A stretch of DNA of 64,000 bases from JBGTFE01 sp041747435. Its GTDB lineage: Bacteria; Acidobacteriota; Blastocatellia; Pyrinomonadales; Pyrinomonadaceae. The stretch's first letter is position 1. Every line of letters starts with the position of its first letter. The notes under the pieces are model-generated. The model was not told the DNA's origin. It made no database searches and worked only from the letters and a program-made list of their open reading frames with translations. Made by a program: the position numbers and the translations under genes. This document shows, one piece after another, positions 1-8,645 of this stretch. Location of the stretch: contig JBGTFE010000111.1 of NCBI GenBank assembly GCA_041747435.1, positions 1 through 64,000 of the forward strand, in the 5' to 3' direction.

Positions 1-698
1 TTGATAAAACGAAATGTGTGAACTCCGAAACCTTCCATCATCCGATAACTGCGCGGAATCGCCCGATCCGACATCACCCACATAATCATATGCAATGATT
101 CCGGCATCAATGAAATAAAATCCCAAAACGTATCGTGCGCCGAAGCCGCCTGCGGAATTTCGTTGTGCGGTTCGGGTTTGACCGAGTGAATCAGATCGGG
201 AAATTTGATTGCGTCCTGAATAAAAAACACGGGGATATTATTGCCGACAAGATCATAATTGCCTTCTTCGGTGTAAAATTTGACGGCGAAACCGCGCACA
301 TCACGCGCCAAATCCGTCGAACCGCGAAAACCGGCGACGGTTGAAAAGCGGACAAAAACCGGAGTTTTGCGGCTCGTGTCGGTTAAAAATCCGGCTTTTG
401 TGTATTTCTCCATTGATTCGGAAAGTTCAAAATAGCCGTGCGCTCCCGCGCCGCGCGCGTGAACGATGCGTTCGGGAATTCGTTCGTGGTCGAAATGCGT
501 GATCTTCTCGCGCATTATAAAATCTTCAAGCAAGGTTGCGCCGCGCTCGCCCGCCTTTAGTGAATTTTGATTATCGCTGATCTTTAAACCTTGATTGGTC
601 GTCAAGGCTTCGTCTGCTCCGTTCTCGAAATTTTTAGATAACTGCTCGATTTTTTTGCTCGTGGTTGTATTGTTTTTGTTTGGTTTTTTGTCTGCCAT
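1..698 (-). CDS. katE: Catalase, large-subunit KatE type (3' part missing)
   Basis: Haem catalase that breaks hydrogen peroxide down to water and oxygen. About 232 residues are visible; the C-terminal part runs off the window. Motifs include RFSTVAGFRGSTD (distal face, Ser/Val around the active site), NNIPVFFIQDAIKFPD, and a stretch around ASAHDTFWDF with MWVMSDRAIPRSYRMMEGFG, which matches catalase closely. The roughly 50-residue polar N-terminal extension before the core, beginning MADKKPNKNN, favours the large clade-2 (KatE/HPII) form over small catalases. The ATG at 698 has a GGGAG-like ribosome site a few bases upstream. Clade assignment is inference; catalase itself is secure. Confidence 0.95.
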   Translation of the reverse strand, partial: MADKKPNKNNTTTSKKIEQLSKNFENGADEALTTNQGLKISDNQNSLKAGERGATLLEDFIMREKITHFDHERIPERIVHARGAGAHGYFELSESMEKYTKAGFLTDTSRKTPVFVRFSTVAGFRGSTDLARDVRGFAVKFYTEEGNYDLVGNNIPVFFIQDAIKFPDLIHSVKPEPHNEIPQAASAHDTFWDFISLMPESLHMIMWVMSDRAIPRSYRMMEGFGVHTFRFI

Positions 699-797
699 AA
701 ATTCTCCCTTACTCTGTCATTTTACATTTGAACAAAATTGTTCCAAATAGAAAATTTAAAATGAAACAATCCTTGATTTATAATTGTTTTACCAAAG

Positions 798-1217
798 TTA
801 CTTTTTGGAATAATTCGCCCGCACGACGGTTTTGATATTGCCGCGAACGTGGAAATCGCCTTCGATTTCGACTTTTGACGGATCGCACGCCTTGATAAAA
901 TCTTCTAAAATTATATTGATAACGTGTTCGTGAAAAACCTTTATTTCACGGAACGAATTGATATAGAGTTTTAAACTTTTCAGTTCGATACAGCGTTCAT
1001 TCGGCACATATTTCAGTTTGATAACCGCAAAATCGGGAAAATCCGAAAACGGACAAATCGCCGTAAATTCAGGGATTTCAAAATCAATCCAAATCTCACG
1101 TCCGATGTAATCGTATTTAAAAGTGTCGAGCGGAAAAAGTACCATTTTTTCGCGCGGTGTCGAGCGAATGTCCAGATTTTGTTGGTTGGTCGGCGGTAAA
1201 TTTACTTCGTCTAACAT
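798..1217 (-). CDS. queF: NADPH-dependent 7-cyano-7-deazaguanine reductase QueF (short form)
   Basis: Reduces preQ0 to preQ1 with NADPH in queuosine tRNA modification. From the ATG at 1217 the protein is 139 residues; the frame stays open to a TTG at 1292, but the extra 25 residues are hydrophobic and not family-like. With the ATG start the catalytic Cys falls at residue 55 and the conserved Asp at 62 (TAICPFSDFPDFA), the numbering of the Bacillus short QueF. SKSL-type binding residues appear as ELKSLKLYINSFRE, followed by the conserved FHE. The loop between Cys and Asp reads PFSDFP instead of the usual PxTGQP. The longer frame would overlap the upstream exonuclease gene by 4 bases, so translational coupling through TTG remains possible. 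Confidence 0.9.
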   Translation of the reverse strand: MLDEVNLPPTNQQNLDIRSTPREKMVLFPLDTFKYDYIGREIWIDFEIPEFTAICPFSDFPDFAVIKLKYVPNERCIELKSLKLYINSFREIKVFHEHVINIILEDFIKACDPSKVEIEGDFHVRGNIKTVVRANYSKK

Positions 1218-1288
1218 AATAATTTTTGTAAAAATATCTAAAATTGTTTGAGTTAAAATTTTAATCAATTTCGACGGCGCAAAACAAA

Positions 1289-2089
1289 TCAAAATTTTAA
1301 CTTCTTCGCGCCCGCCAAATCATTTACTCCCAAATTTTGCAATTCGTCTAGCAAATTAACAAAAATATGCGCCGTCGCGCGGGCATCGTCCGTCGCGCGA
1401 TGATGATTAATTAACGAAACTCGGTAATAATTGGCGACTGTATTAAGCCGGTGATTTTCGATGTGAGGCAATAATTTGCGCGACATTTTGACCGTGCAGA
1501 GATGCGAATTTCCGACACGATAATCTTTGTGCATTCTGCCGATTTCGTGATTTAAAAACCGCAAATCGAAATGCGCGTTGTGCGCTACCAGAATCGAATC
1601 ACCAATAAAATTTAGGAAATCCGCAGCGATTTCGGAAAAGCGCGGTGCGTTTTTGACCATTCTGTCCGTGATTCCGGTCAATTGCGAAATAAACAACGGA
1701 ATCGGCGCGTCAGGATTGACGAGCGTTTGAAATTCGGCGGTTATCTGTCCTTTGTTGACGCGATACGCGCCGATTTCCGTGATGCGGCACGGCGGCGATT
1801 TCGCGCCCGTCGTTTCCAGATCGAAGACGACAAAATCAGTTTCGGCAAGTTTGCGCTGTTCGGCATTTGACGGAACAAGTTCTAAAATATCATCATTTAA
1901 GTAAAGACGCGGGTCTTGTTCGACCAAATCAGCGACCAGAAGTTTCGCCAGATTCGGTTCGGGTTTGCGGATTTTCATTATATAATCAACGACCTTGACG
2001 GCGGAAGCGTGACCGCCGAAAGATTGCAGAAGTTGAATCGTTTCGCTGATTAACAGAGAATCTGAAATTAGATTTGGAAAGGGCGGCAT
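1289..2089 (-). CDS. DnaQ-like DEDDh 3'-5' exonuclease
   Basis: Exonuclease of the DNA polymerase III epsilon / DnaQ superfamily, 266 residues. ExoI motif FDLETTG carries Asp90 and Glu92; ExoII is seen in LVAHNAHFDLRFL; ExoIII His and Asp are in HHRATDDARATA. The first ~80 residues form a separate small domain with a helical, winged-helix look (ISETIQLLQSFGG...LVADLVEQDPRLYL), as in exonucleases that precede or accompany UvrC/Cho-type repair proteins. No polymerase is adjacent, so a repair or RNA/DNA trimming role is more likely than replicative proofreading. It is the upstream neighbour of queF on the same strand. ATG at 2089. Confidence 0.88.
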   Translation of the reverse strand: MPPFPNLISDSLLISETIQLLQSFGGHASAVKVVDYIMKIRKPEPNLAKLLVADLVEQDPRLYLNDDILELVPSNAEQRKLAETDFVVFDLETTGAKSPPCRITEIGAYRVNKGQITAEFQTLVNPDAPIPLFISQLTGITDRMVKNAPRFSEIAADFLNFIGDSILVAHNAHFDLRFLNHEIGRMHKDYRVGNSHLCTVKMSRKLLPHIENHRLNTVANYYRVSLINHHRATDDARATAHIFVNLLDELQNLGVNDLAGAKKLKF

Positions 2090-2158
2090 CTTTTTATTGA
2101 TTTTAACGTGAAAATACGAAACCGCAAGCGGATAAAGAGTTTTTAGGAGATTTTAGTT

Positions 2159-2500
2159 GTGAAAGATAAGAATATTAAAGTCGTTGAAGATTATCTAAAC
2201 GCTTTGAAACAAAGAGATTTGTCACTTGCGGCTTTTGCCGATGATATTTATTTTGAAGATCCGATTGCCGAAAAACATCGCGGGGCGGAAAATCTCAGAG
2301 CATTTTTGTCAGGTTTTGTTTCCGCAATTAACGGCGTTGAAATTTACGGACACATTTGCGAAGGCGAATACGTTGTTTCACATTTTGCGGTTGATACCGT
2401 TTTCGGTTTTATTCCGACGTTAGAAAAGTTTCGTATTGTAAACGGAGAAATTGTTGAAATGTATGCTTTTTATGATCCGCGACCGGTTCTGGGCGATTAA
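2159..2500 (+). CDS. SnoaL/NTF2-like family protein
   Basis: 113 residues with the NTF2-like (SnoaL, ketosteroid-isomerase fold) pattern: N-terminal helix VVEDYLNALKQRDLSLAAFADDIYFEDP, then GAENLRAFLSGF and a curved sheet ending VEMYAFYDPRPVLG. The fold makes a cone-shaped pocket used for binding or isomerising small molecules; the substrate cannot be told. Start is GTG at 2159, chosen because TAGGAGA lies 8 bases upstream. Divergent from the exonuclease gene with only ~70 bp between them, and a stand-alone gene. Confidence 0.75.
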   Translation: MKDKNIKVVEDYLNALKQRDLSLAAFADDIYFEDPIAEKHRGAENLRAFLSGFVSAINGVEIYGHICEGEYVVSHFAVDTVFGFIPTLEKFRIVNGEIVEMYAFYDPRPVLGD

Positions 2501-2748
2501 ACAGTTGTTTTTAGATGATAAAATTATCGCTTTCAGCGATTTTAAAGAATTTTCAAATTGTGTCTTGTAAACAATCTCCGACTTCCCCGCTTTGTCCAAC
2601 CTTTGTTCAATTCTTTCAATTTTCCGGGAACAAACAACAAACTTCGGTGTCTAAGTTTATAACAGGAAACTGTGACAGCGACGGTTTATATCATCAAATT
2701 TCGTAAATCCTTGGCTCGAATCGGCACCGAAAACTCAGGAGGAAAGAA
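2501..2748. other. Intergenic region upstream of tonB-like gene
   Basis: 248 bp without a convincing gene. A 63-codon open frame at 2515-2706 lacks a ribosome site and has no recognisable features. The last part holds the ribosome-binding AGGAGG just before the TonB start. No clear promoter boxes or terminator were identified. Confidence 0.4.
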
Positions 2749-3585
2749 ATGTTAGATAAATTAGTAGAATCGAAAAACAGAGGACGAGAAAATAAAAGAC
2801 TGGGCGGTTTTTTTGCAACGACATTTATGACAGCGGCTGCCGTCTTGTCATTCGGGTTGATTTACAGCCTTTTTAGTCAGAGTTTGACAATGGGCAACGG
2901 GGATTTTGATGTGTCGAGTTTGATTGCGCCCGTCGCATTTGAAGAACAAAAAACGCCGCCATCCGAACCGGACAATAAGCCGCAGCCGAGTGAAAAAGTT
3001 GATGATAAAATTATATCGCGTGTCGTTAATATGCAAAGAATTGAAGAAGTGCCGATAAATCCGCCGAATACGGTTTCCGTAACGCAGAATAAATATCAAG
3101 CGCGTCCAAAATCAATTTTTTCTCTTGGTAAAACCGACTCAAATCCGATGCAGGCAGTTTCCACCGTCGGTGAAAATGACGGCAGCGGAAATACGAGAAG
3201 TCTTTCCGACACGATTAAACCGGCAGAAACGTCCCCAAAAATTGAAATAGAAAAACCGCCCGTTATTAAACAAGTCGAAAAATCGGTTGTCGAAAAATCA
3301 AAACCGCCCGTTACAGGCGGCGTGGTCAACAGCAAAGCGATAAATTTGGTAAAGCCGGTTTACTCATCGGCGGCGCGAACAATGAGAGTTGGCGGCGAAG
3401 TTAAAGTGCAGGTTACGATTGACGAAGATGGAAAAGTAATTTCGGCAAATGCCATAACCGGAAATCCGCTTTTGCGTGATTCGGCGGAAATTGCCGCCAA
3501 ATCTTCAAAATTTACACCGACTTTTTTGTCAAAACAGAAAGTTAAAGTAACCGGCATCATTATTTATAACTTTGCCATTCAATAA
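2749..3585 (+). CDS. Energy transducer TonB-family protein
   Basis: 278 residues laid out like TonB: short cytoplasmic N-terminus, one membrane helix at about residues 21-47 (FFATTFMTAAAVLSFGLIYS), a long Pro/Glu/Lys-rich periplasmic spacer, and a C-terminal TonB domain from about residue 197 (AINLVKPVYSSAARTMRVGG then VKVQVTIDEDGKVISA and FTPTFLSKQKVKVTGIIIYNF). Such proteins pass proton-motive-force energy from ExbBD to outer-membrane receptors; in Acidobacteria many TonB paralogues have unknown partners. No exbB/exbD or receptor gene is nearby. The ATG is preceded by a strong AGGAGG site. Confidence 0.88.
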   Translation: MLDKLVESKNRGRENKRLGGFFATTFMTAAAVLSFGLIYSLFSQSLTMGNGDFDVSSLIAPVAFEEQKTPPSEPDNKPQPSEKVDDKIISRVVNMQRIEEVPINPPNTVSVTQNKYQARPKSIFSLGKTDSNPMQAVSTVGENDGSGNTRSLSDTIKPAETSPKIEIEKPPVIKQVEKSVVEKSKPPVTGGVVNSKAINLVKPVYSSAARTMRVGGEVKVQVTIDEDGKVISANAITGNPLLRDSAEIAAKSSKFTPTFLSKQKVKVTGIIIYNFAIQ

Positions 3586-3690
3586 TTGATGAATACTTAA
3601 TTTTCCGTAAAACTTTGGAAATTTCGCACAACTCATTTATAATAATCGCGTTGGAAACAACAAAATTATTTTTTCAAGGAGGCTAGAGAT

Positions 3691-3837
3691 ATGGACGAAG
3701 ATAACAAATGCGCTCACGATGCGTGCAGTTGTATGGTGGCGGATGATGCAGATTATTGCGGTGAACACTGCGAAAATGCGGAAGACCAAGACATAATCGA
3801 AATTAAATGCGATTGCGGACATTCGGGTTGTCAGTAA
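3691..3837 (+). CDS. Small prokaryotic metallothionein-like protein
   Basis: 48 residues, of which eight are Cys, arranged as CxxxxCxC, CxxxC and CxCxxxxC with several His. The order (N-terminal KCAHDACSC, central YCGEHC, C-terminal KCDCGHSGC) resembles cyanobacterial SmtA / bacterial metallothioneins, which bind zinc, cadmium or copper in a Cys4 zinc-finger-like cluster. It is highly acidic. A strong AAGGAGG site lies 8 bases upstream of the ATG, and a clear rho-independent terminator begins 24 bases after the stop, so it is a monocistronic gene. Metal preference cannot be read from sequence. Confidence 0.82.
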   Translation: MDEDNKCAHDACSCMVADDADYCGEHCENAEDQDIIEIKCDCGHSGCQ

Positions 3838-3860
3838 TATTTCTGAACGAAATCGGAAAA

Positions 3861-3891
3861 AGAAGCGGTGAAATTCATCGCTTCTTTTTTT
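3861..3891 (+). terminator. Rho-independent terminator after metallothionein gene
   Basis: Inverted repeat AGAAGCGGTGAA (3861-3872) with TTCATCGCTTCT (3874-3885), one G-T wobble, followed by a run of T. The innermost pairs must open to form a loop. It sits just after the metallothionein stop. Confidence 0.85.
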
Positions 3892-4135
3892 GTCTGCCGA
3901 TTCAGTTGAAATATTTTTCTAAAACTTTTGTAAGCACTTGAGCAAATGTATTGCGGTATTTTGAAAAGTTTCAACTCGGAACAAAATGAAAACCCTCCGA
4001 AACATTTGTTCAATTGCTAAATTATCTCGAATGAACATCAAAAAACCGTCGTAAATCCCGAAAAGTCTTTAACTTTATAAAATATTAAGCTATGATAACT
4101 TTGAAAATTTCACAATTCTTCAAAAGGAGTCAACT

Positions 4136-5986
4136 ATGAATCTCTCTCGTCTTCTTTGCTTATTTTGTTTTACTATTGTTTCGCTTACATTTACCTTTGC
4201 TCAAGCTGTAACCCCAACCGAATCGAAAACCGAAAAGGAAAAAGAGCAGAAAAAGATGGAAGAGCAGGTTTTTAAAATGCTCGATCAGGCAGTCGGAGAT
4301 ACCGCGATATTAAGATTACCGCAAAATCGAGCTATCGTTTATGCGATTGCCGGAGATTTATACTGGAAATTTGACGAAAAACGCGCCAGAGAATTATTTC
4401 GCAGCTCGGCTAACGATATTTTGGTCGCCAATGTCGAAGCCGAAAGAGACAAAAAATCGAATGACGATCCGTATGCAAATATTTTTGATTTTGACGACGT
4501 TCGCAATCAGATTCTGCCGATGATTGCCAAACACGATGCCGATTTAGCGTTGGAAATGCTCGTGCAGACGCGCACTGCAAAATTAGCCGAAGAATTAACC
4601 AAAGCGACTCAGCCGAACGCCAAACAAGATGGCGATTATCTCAATTTTAATCCCGAAAAATTTCGCGTTCAGCAGGAAATCGCACTCGAACAAAGTTTTG
4701 CCGTGCTTGCCGCCGAACAAAATCCCGACAAAGCTATCAAACTGATAAAAGACAGTTTGGCAAAAGGAATTTCGTGGAATGTTCTGCCCTTGCTGCAAAA
4801 ACTCAACAAAAAAGACGAGAAAAAGGCGACGCAGTTAGCCGATGACGTGATTAGTAAAATTGTTGACACGGATTTGACCAAGAAAAAAGACGACTTAAGC
4901 GCGGCGATTCGATTTCTGCAATACGCAACCAACCCGAACGCGCCGAAAGATACGAAGGAAAAACCGTTTAAGTTCACCGATTCGCAACTGAGAAAACTCG
5001 CCAATAAAATCGCCGACACATTTTTGCAGCCGTCAAATTCTCTGGAGATGACAATGGGAATGTCGCAGGCGATGCCGAGCTTGGAAAAATTCGTGCCGGA
5101 GAAAATCGGTATGCTCAAACAAAAACAGGCGGAAACGATGAAAAATCTGCCGCCCGAAGTCAAGCGTTTTCAGCAGCAGGAAAAAATCTGGAGTCAAAAT
5201 TCCACGCCCGAAGACGTTCTCGCCGAACTGCCGAAGTTAAACGAATACGAAAAGATTTCGGCTTATCAATCTATCAACAACAAACTCAGTCAGATGGACG
5301 ACGAAGCGCGGGCGAAAAAAATTATCGAACAAATCCCGGACGAAAAGGCTCGCGCCGATGCAAGCGAAAAATTTGAATCGGGAAAAATAAGTCGTCTGGC
5401 AAAAGACGGCAAACTTGACGAAGCGAAAAAACTGATCGGCAATTTGGGCAAAAAGAAAACTCAGATTCAAAAATTAGTTTCGCTGGCGACGGAATTTCAG
5501 AAGAAAGCGACGGAAAAAGACCACGAAACCGCCGTCAATTTGATGAAGGACGCGAAAACTTTAGCGAATGAATACCCCGAAGACGAAGACGAACTCAATG
5601 ATTTGATGGAAATTGTTAAAGGTTACGCGACGGTTGATGAAGCGGAAGCGTTTCGCATTTTCGATCCGATAGTTGACCAAATCAACGAGTTTGTGCAGGC
5701 TTCGGCGATTTTGAGCAAATATAACAAACGTGATCGAAATTTTAAAAAAGCCGAACTTTTGATGAAGGTCAACGGCAATACTTACAACGGTTTGATGCTT
5801 TTTCGCTACATTCCGCAAATACAACTGCTTGGAAAAGCCGACTTAAACAGAATGATTACACTTTCGGACAAATTTCAGCGCAACGATGCCCGCATAATCG
5901 TCAAACTTTTCGTCGCGCAAGGTTTTCTCAAAGAAGAAAAAAAGGATGAAAACAACAGTTCCGGCGGCATTATTATTTTTAATTAA
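4136..5986 (+). CDS. Large secreted helical protein of unknown function
   Basis: 616 residues. N-terminal signal peptide (MNLSRLLCLFCFTIVSLTFTFAQA, cleavage near residue 24) then a long, charged, almost wholly helical protein rich in Lys, Glu and Ala, with repeated helical hairpins such as LALEMLVQTRTAKLAEEL, AIKLIKDSLAKG and KISAYQSINNKLSQMDDEAR that suggest a TPR- or HEAT-like solenoid. It ends with a short Gly-Ile-Ile tail. No enzymatic motif was found. It probably acts as a periplasmic or surface scaffold, which is inference only. AAGGAG lies upstream of the ATG; the gene stands alone and converges on hicB. Confidence 0.72.
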   Translation: MNLSRLLCLFCFTIVSLTFTFAQAVTPTESKTEKEKEQKKMEEQVFKMLDQAVGDTAILRLPQNRAIVYAIAGDLYWKFDEKRARELFRSSANDILVANVEAERDKKSNDDPYANIFDFDDVRNQILPMIAKHDADLALEMLVQTRTAKLAEELTKATQPNAKQDGDYLNFNPEKFRVQQEIALEQSFAVLAAEQNPDKAIKLIKDSLAKGISWNVLPLLQKLNKKDEKKATQLADDVISKIVDTDLTKKKDDLSAAIRFLQYATNPNAPKDTKEKPFKFTDSQLRKLANKIADTFLQPSNSLEMTMGMSQAMPSLEKFVPEKIGMLKQKQAETMKNLPPEVKRFQQQEKIWSQNSTPEDVLAELPKLNEYEKISAYQSINNKLSQMDDEARAKKIIEQIPDEKARADASEKFESGKISRLAKDGKLDEAKKLIGNLGKKKTQIQKLVSLATEFQKKATEKDHETAVNLMKDAKTLANEYPEDEDELNDLMEIVKGYATVDEAEAFRIFDPIVDQINEFVQASAILSKYNKRDRNFKKAELLMKVNGNTYNGLMLFRYIPQIQLLGKADLNRMITLSDKFQRNDARIIVKLFVAQGFLKEEKKDENNSSGGIIIFN

Positions 5987-6052
5987 GGAATTCGCAAAAA
6001 ATAAACTGAAGCGCGTGCCGTGAGAAAAGATTGAAAAACTGCCTTACGGATT

Positions 6053-6316
6053 TCACGCGGCAATCGGCTCATTTTCGATTCTCACGCGCACGGGCATTGA
6101 AATTTTGTCTTTCGGAATCGGTTCGCCGTACGCTATCAAACTTTCCAGATAACCCTGAATCGCGTCCTGCGCCATTTTGTAGGCTTCGTCGAGCGTGTCG
6201 CCTTCGGTAACGAGTCCGGGCAAAGCGGGACAAGTTACCAAATAACCGTCCGGCTCATTCGGCTCAAGCAAAATCGTAAAACTGTATTCGCCAACTTGTA
6301 TCGGTGTTTGCTGCAT
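6053..6316 (-). CDS. HicB-family antitoxin-like protein, orphan
   Basis: 87 residues with the HicB partial RNase-H-like fold: YSFTILLEPNEPDGYLVTCPALPGLVTEGDTLDEA, then AYKMAQDAIQGYLESL. HicB normally neutralises the HicA mRNA interferase. No HicA-sized gene lies on either side: the flanks are the S1C protease gene (12 bp upstream) and the convergent secreted protein gene. It lacks a C-terminal DNA-binding domain. It is either a solitary HicB or part of a lost pair. Confidence 0.85.
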   Translation of the reverse strand: MQQTPIQVGEYSFTILLEPNEPDGYLVTCPALPGLVTEGDTLDEAYKMAQDAIQGYLESLIAYGEPIPKDKISMPVRVRIENEPIAA

Positions 6317-6328
6317 AATTGTTTATCT

Positions 6329-7957
6329 CTAATAATAGGTGATTTCTCTTTTTATAACATTAAATGGCTCAAAATATGCTTTAGCACTCTCACTCTTTAG
6401 TTCATACGCAATTCTATTTATCCAATTACCTTTTGAATCAAATTGATATTCATATTTGAACTCTTGGTAGGGCATAAACGAATCTTTTTCCTTTTGAACT
6501 ATTATTGCCCGATTGGTCAATTTTGTCTTATTGTCGAGAATTTTCGTGATTATAGTATAAGGATTATTAGCTTTGTCTAGAAAGTTTTTTTCTATTTCAT
6601 TTCTTGCTTGATTTAATACTTCTACATAGTTGCTTCCTACATAACAACCGTTACTTTTGAATTTAACATCAGAAACCTTTTCATTTTTCTCATTGATATA
6701 TGAGAAGATTTCTTTTCTTTTACACTCTTGCTCATCGTCACCAAATTCAATTTCAACACTCTTTTTGTTTTTGTCATTTAGTAGAACTATTTTTGAAAGT
6801 AGCTTTTTATTTAAATCGTAATTGATTCGCTCTGTAATTTCACTATTTTCATATTTAATGACTGTTAAACCTTTATACTCTTCTACATTTCCGATACTGG
6901 CATAATATTTTATAGTTACTGTTTTATTTACATAATCATAATCGTATTCGTGTCTAAAGGTTGTGGCGGAATTATCATAATCAGGTTTTAAGCCCGGAAC
7001 AAAATCATCTAAATACGGATCTTTTGCATATAAAGCAGACCTATTAAAAATGCGAGATTTTATATTTCCAACTGAATCATATTCAGTTACTGAAATTTCA
7101 GTAGGTTTTCCAAGTTTTATATTACCAAGTTTCATTTCAGCTGGAGATATGTATTCTTTTACAGATTTTACATTGTTGAGTAAATTTTCATTTATTAAAT
7201 CAGAAACCTTGAATTGCTTATATCTATTTTTAGTGCCTTGTGAATTTGAGGTAATTGATTTCGTATTATTTAACAAAACAATTGATTTAGGAGAAGATAA
7301 CAAAATTCTTAATAGTGAAACCGGAATAGCAAAATTTAAAGATTGTCCGCCGTCAATAGCTCCAACGGCAACGCCTACAACTTCACCTTTTTCATTCAGA
7401 ACTGCCCCGCCGCTACTTCCGGGCGATATTGAAGCCGTTATTTGTAATAGATTTTTCTTTTCTGTTTTTCTGATGCTACTGACGATGCCTTGTGAAAAAG
7501 TTCCTTCCAAACCTTTCGGATTTCCGACGGCAAAAACTTCATCGCCAACCGCTGTTGCATCATCCGTATTTAATTTTAATGGTTTTCCTTTAATTCCTCT
7601 AATCTTGAGCAACGCCAAATCGTTTTCTTCATCAATTCCGACAACGCCCAAAACTTCAAATATTTTGTCCTGACCATAAACTTTTGCATAACCTTTAGTG
7701 GTTTCTTTGATTACGTGAAAATTGGTTACAACAATATCTTCGGCAACAAAAAAACCGCTTCCGGATTTTGCTTTCTTTGTAACACTATTACCCATGACGA
7801 GCAAAACGGTAGAAGGAAGAGTTTGTTGGGCAATTTCGCGCGGCGTGAGTTTCTTGGTTGCAGTGGTTTGAGCGCTGATGTGATTGGGCACAAAACAACC
7901 GAATAAGAAAAAAAGATTCAATAATAAAGCGAATTGCCAGTATCTTGTCTTTTGCAT
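6329..7957 (-). CDS. Lipoprotein trypsin-like serine protease (S1C) with unknown C-terminal region
   Basis: 542 residues from the ATG at 7957; the frame is open to 8035 but the 7957 start gives a lipoprotein signal (LFFLFGC, lipidated Cys21) and has GAGG upstream. The protease domain carries His81 (TNFHVI), Asp113 (ENDLALLKI) and Ser182 (SPGSSGGAV), the S1C/DegP-type triad, but no PDZ domain follows. Residues ~230-542 form an AT-rich-coded region full of Tyr, Lys and Asn with repeating beta-like segments (YEYDYDYVNKTVTIKYYA), similar to YD/RHS-like beta structure only in appearance. Likely an outer-membrane or periplasm-anchored protease; target unknown. The start of hicB lies 12 bp downstream of its stop. 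Confidence 0.85.
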   Translation of the reverse strand: MQKTRYWQFALLLNLFFLFGCFVPNHISAQTTATKKLTPREIAQQTLPSTVLLVMGNSVTKKAKSGSGFFVAEDIVVTNFHVIKETTKGYAKVYGQDKIFEVLGVVGIDEENDLALLKIRGIKGKPLKLNTDDATAVGDEVFAVGNPKGLEGTFSQGIVSSIRKTEKKNLLQITASISPGSSGGAVLNEKGEVVGVAVGAIDGGQSLNFAIPVSLLRILLSSPKSIVLLNNTKSITSNSQGTKNRYKQFKVSDLINENLLNNVKSVKEYISPAEMKLGNIKLGKPTEISVTEYDSVGNIKSRIFNRSALYAKDPYLDDFVPGLKPDYDNSATTFRHEYDYDYVNKTVTIKYYASIGNVEEYKGLTVIKYENSEITERINYDLNKKLLSKIVLLNDKNKKSVEIEFGDDEQECKRKEIFSYINEKNEKVSDVKFKSNGCYVGSNYVEVLNQARNEIEKNFLDKANNPYTIITKILDNKTKLTNRAIIVQKEKDSFMPYQEFKYEYQFDSKGNWINRIAYELKSESAKAYFEPFNVIKREITYY

Positions 7958-8084
7958 AAAAACTAGCCTCAGATTATTTATTGGATAAATTTGAAGTAAG
8001 TATATTCGATTGTTATTTCTTCTCAAAATTTTCACGCAAAAACCTCAGTAAAGTTTTGCACAACGCCCGTTTATTTATCGATGT

Positions 8085-8163
8085 TACTGTTTCAATTCAG
8101 TTATTGTAGCACCGTTTCCGCCTTGATTTGAGGGCGCGAAAGAGAATTTGGAAACGTGCGGAA
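8085..8163 (-). pseudogene. Duplicated 3' end of mutS2 (remnant)
   Basis: 79 bp that align without gaps to 8913-8991, the true end of mutS2, with 7 mismatches. Read on the minus strand it encodes PHVSKFSFAPSN-QGGNGATITELKQ and a stop, against PHVSKYSFAPSN-QGGNGATIAELKQ in MutS2. There is no upstream coding sequence, so it is a detached C-terminal fragment lying on the far side of the toxin-antitoxin genes. Confidence 0.85.
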
Positions 8164-8192
8164 TAAAGAAAAGCGCATTCTTATTTTGCGCC

Positions 8193-8645
8193 TCAATTAT
8201 TCTTTAAGATTTTAGCTTTTATGGTTTTGGAAATTCTAAAGTCGGCGCCTTCCAGTCTCGATACTAAAGTTTCGACAGAATCGATCAGACCTTTTTCGTT
8301 TGCCCGTACGATTATGCCGAGCGTTCCGACGATATCTACACCGAATTCTCGTGCGATTCGGCGACCCTTTTTTTCGTCAATAATCAGCAGCGAGTTTTGA
8401 GTTTCCAAGGCTAAAGCGATCGAGCTTGCCTCGCCAACATCTAAAAGTAAACTTATCGCGTTTTGCTGAATCTTATTCCCAACTTTTTTAATCGCTATCC
8501 ATTCCGGCAAATCGTCTCCGAATTCCGCGGCGACTTCTTCCGTAACCGAAACCGTTCCAAATAACTTCTGCAATAAAGACAACTCCCTGATATTTTGCAA
8601 AACAATAAGACAGCTCGCATCGGCAATGATAGCTTCCCGCGTCAT
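8193..8645 (-). CDS. PIN-domain toxin-like protein (DUF3368 family)
   Basis: 150 residues. Resembles the DUF3368 branch of PIN-domain ribonucleases: acidic residues in IIADASCLIVLQN, GEASSIALALE and LLIIDEKKGRRIA give the Asp/Glu/Asp set for a metal-dependent RNase. In VapC-like systems the toxin cuts tRNA or rRNA; the target here is unknown. Its ATG overlaps the stop of the upstream UPF0175 gene by 4 bases (8642-8645), the usual toxin-antitoxin arrangement. The pair sits between two copies of the mutS2 3' end. Confidence 0.85.
   Translation of the reverse strand: MTREAIIADASCLIVLQNIRELSLLQKLFGTVSVTEEVAAEFGDDLPEWIAIKKVGNKIQQNAISLLLDVGEASSIALALETQNSLLIIDEKKGRRIAREFGVDIVGTLGIIVRANEKGLIDSVETLVSRLEGADFRISKTIKAKILKNN

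Noticed and set aside
2515..2706. 63-codon open frame upstream of the TonB gene
   Set aside because: No ribosome site, Cys- and Ser-rich random-looking protein with no similarity; treated as intergenic.
3831..4013. 60-codon minus-strand frame over the metallothionein terminator
   Set aside because: It covers a clear terminator and has no ribosome site or recognisable protein.
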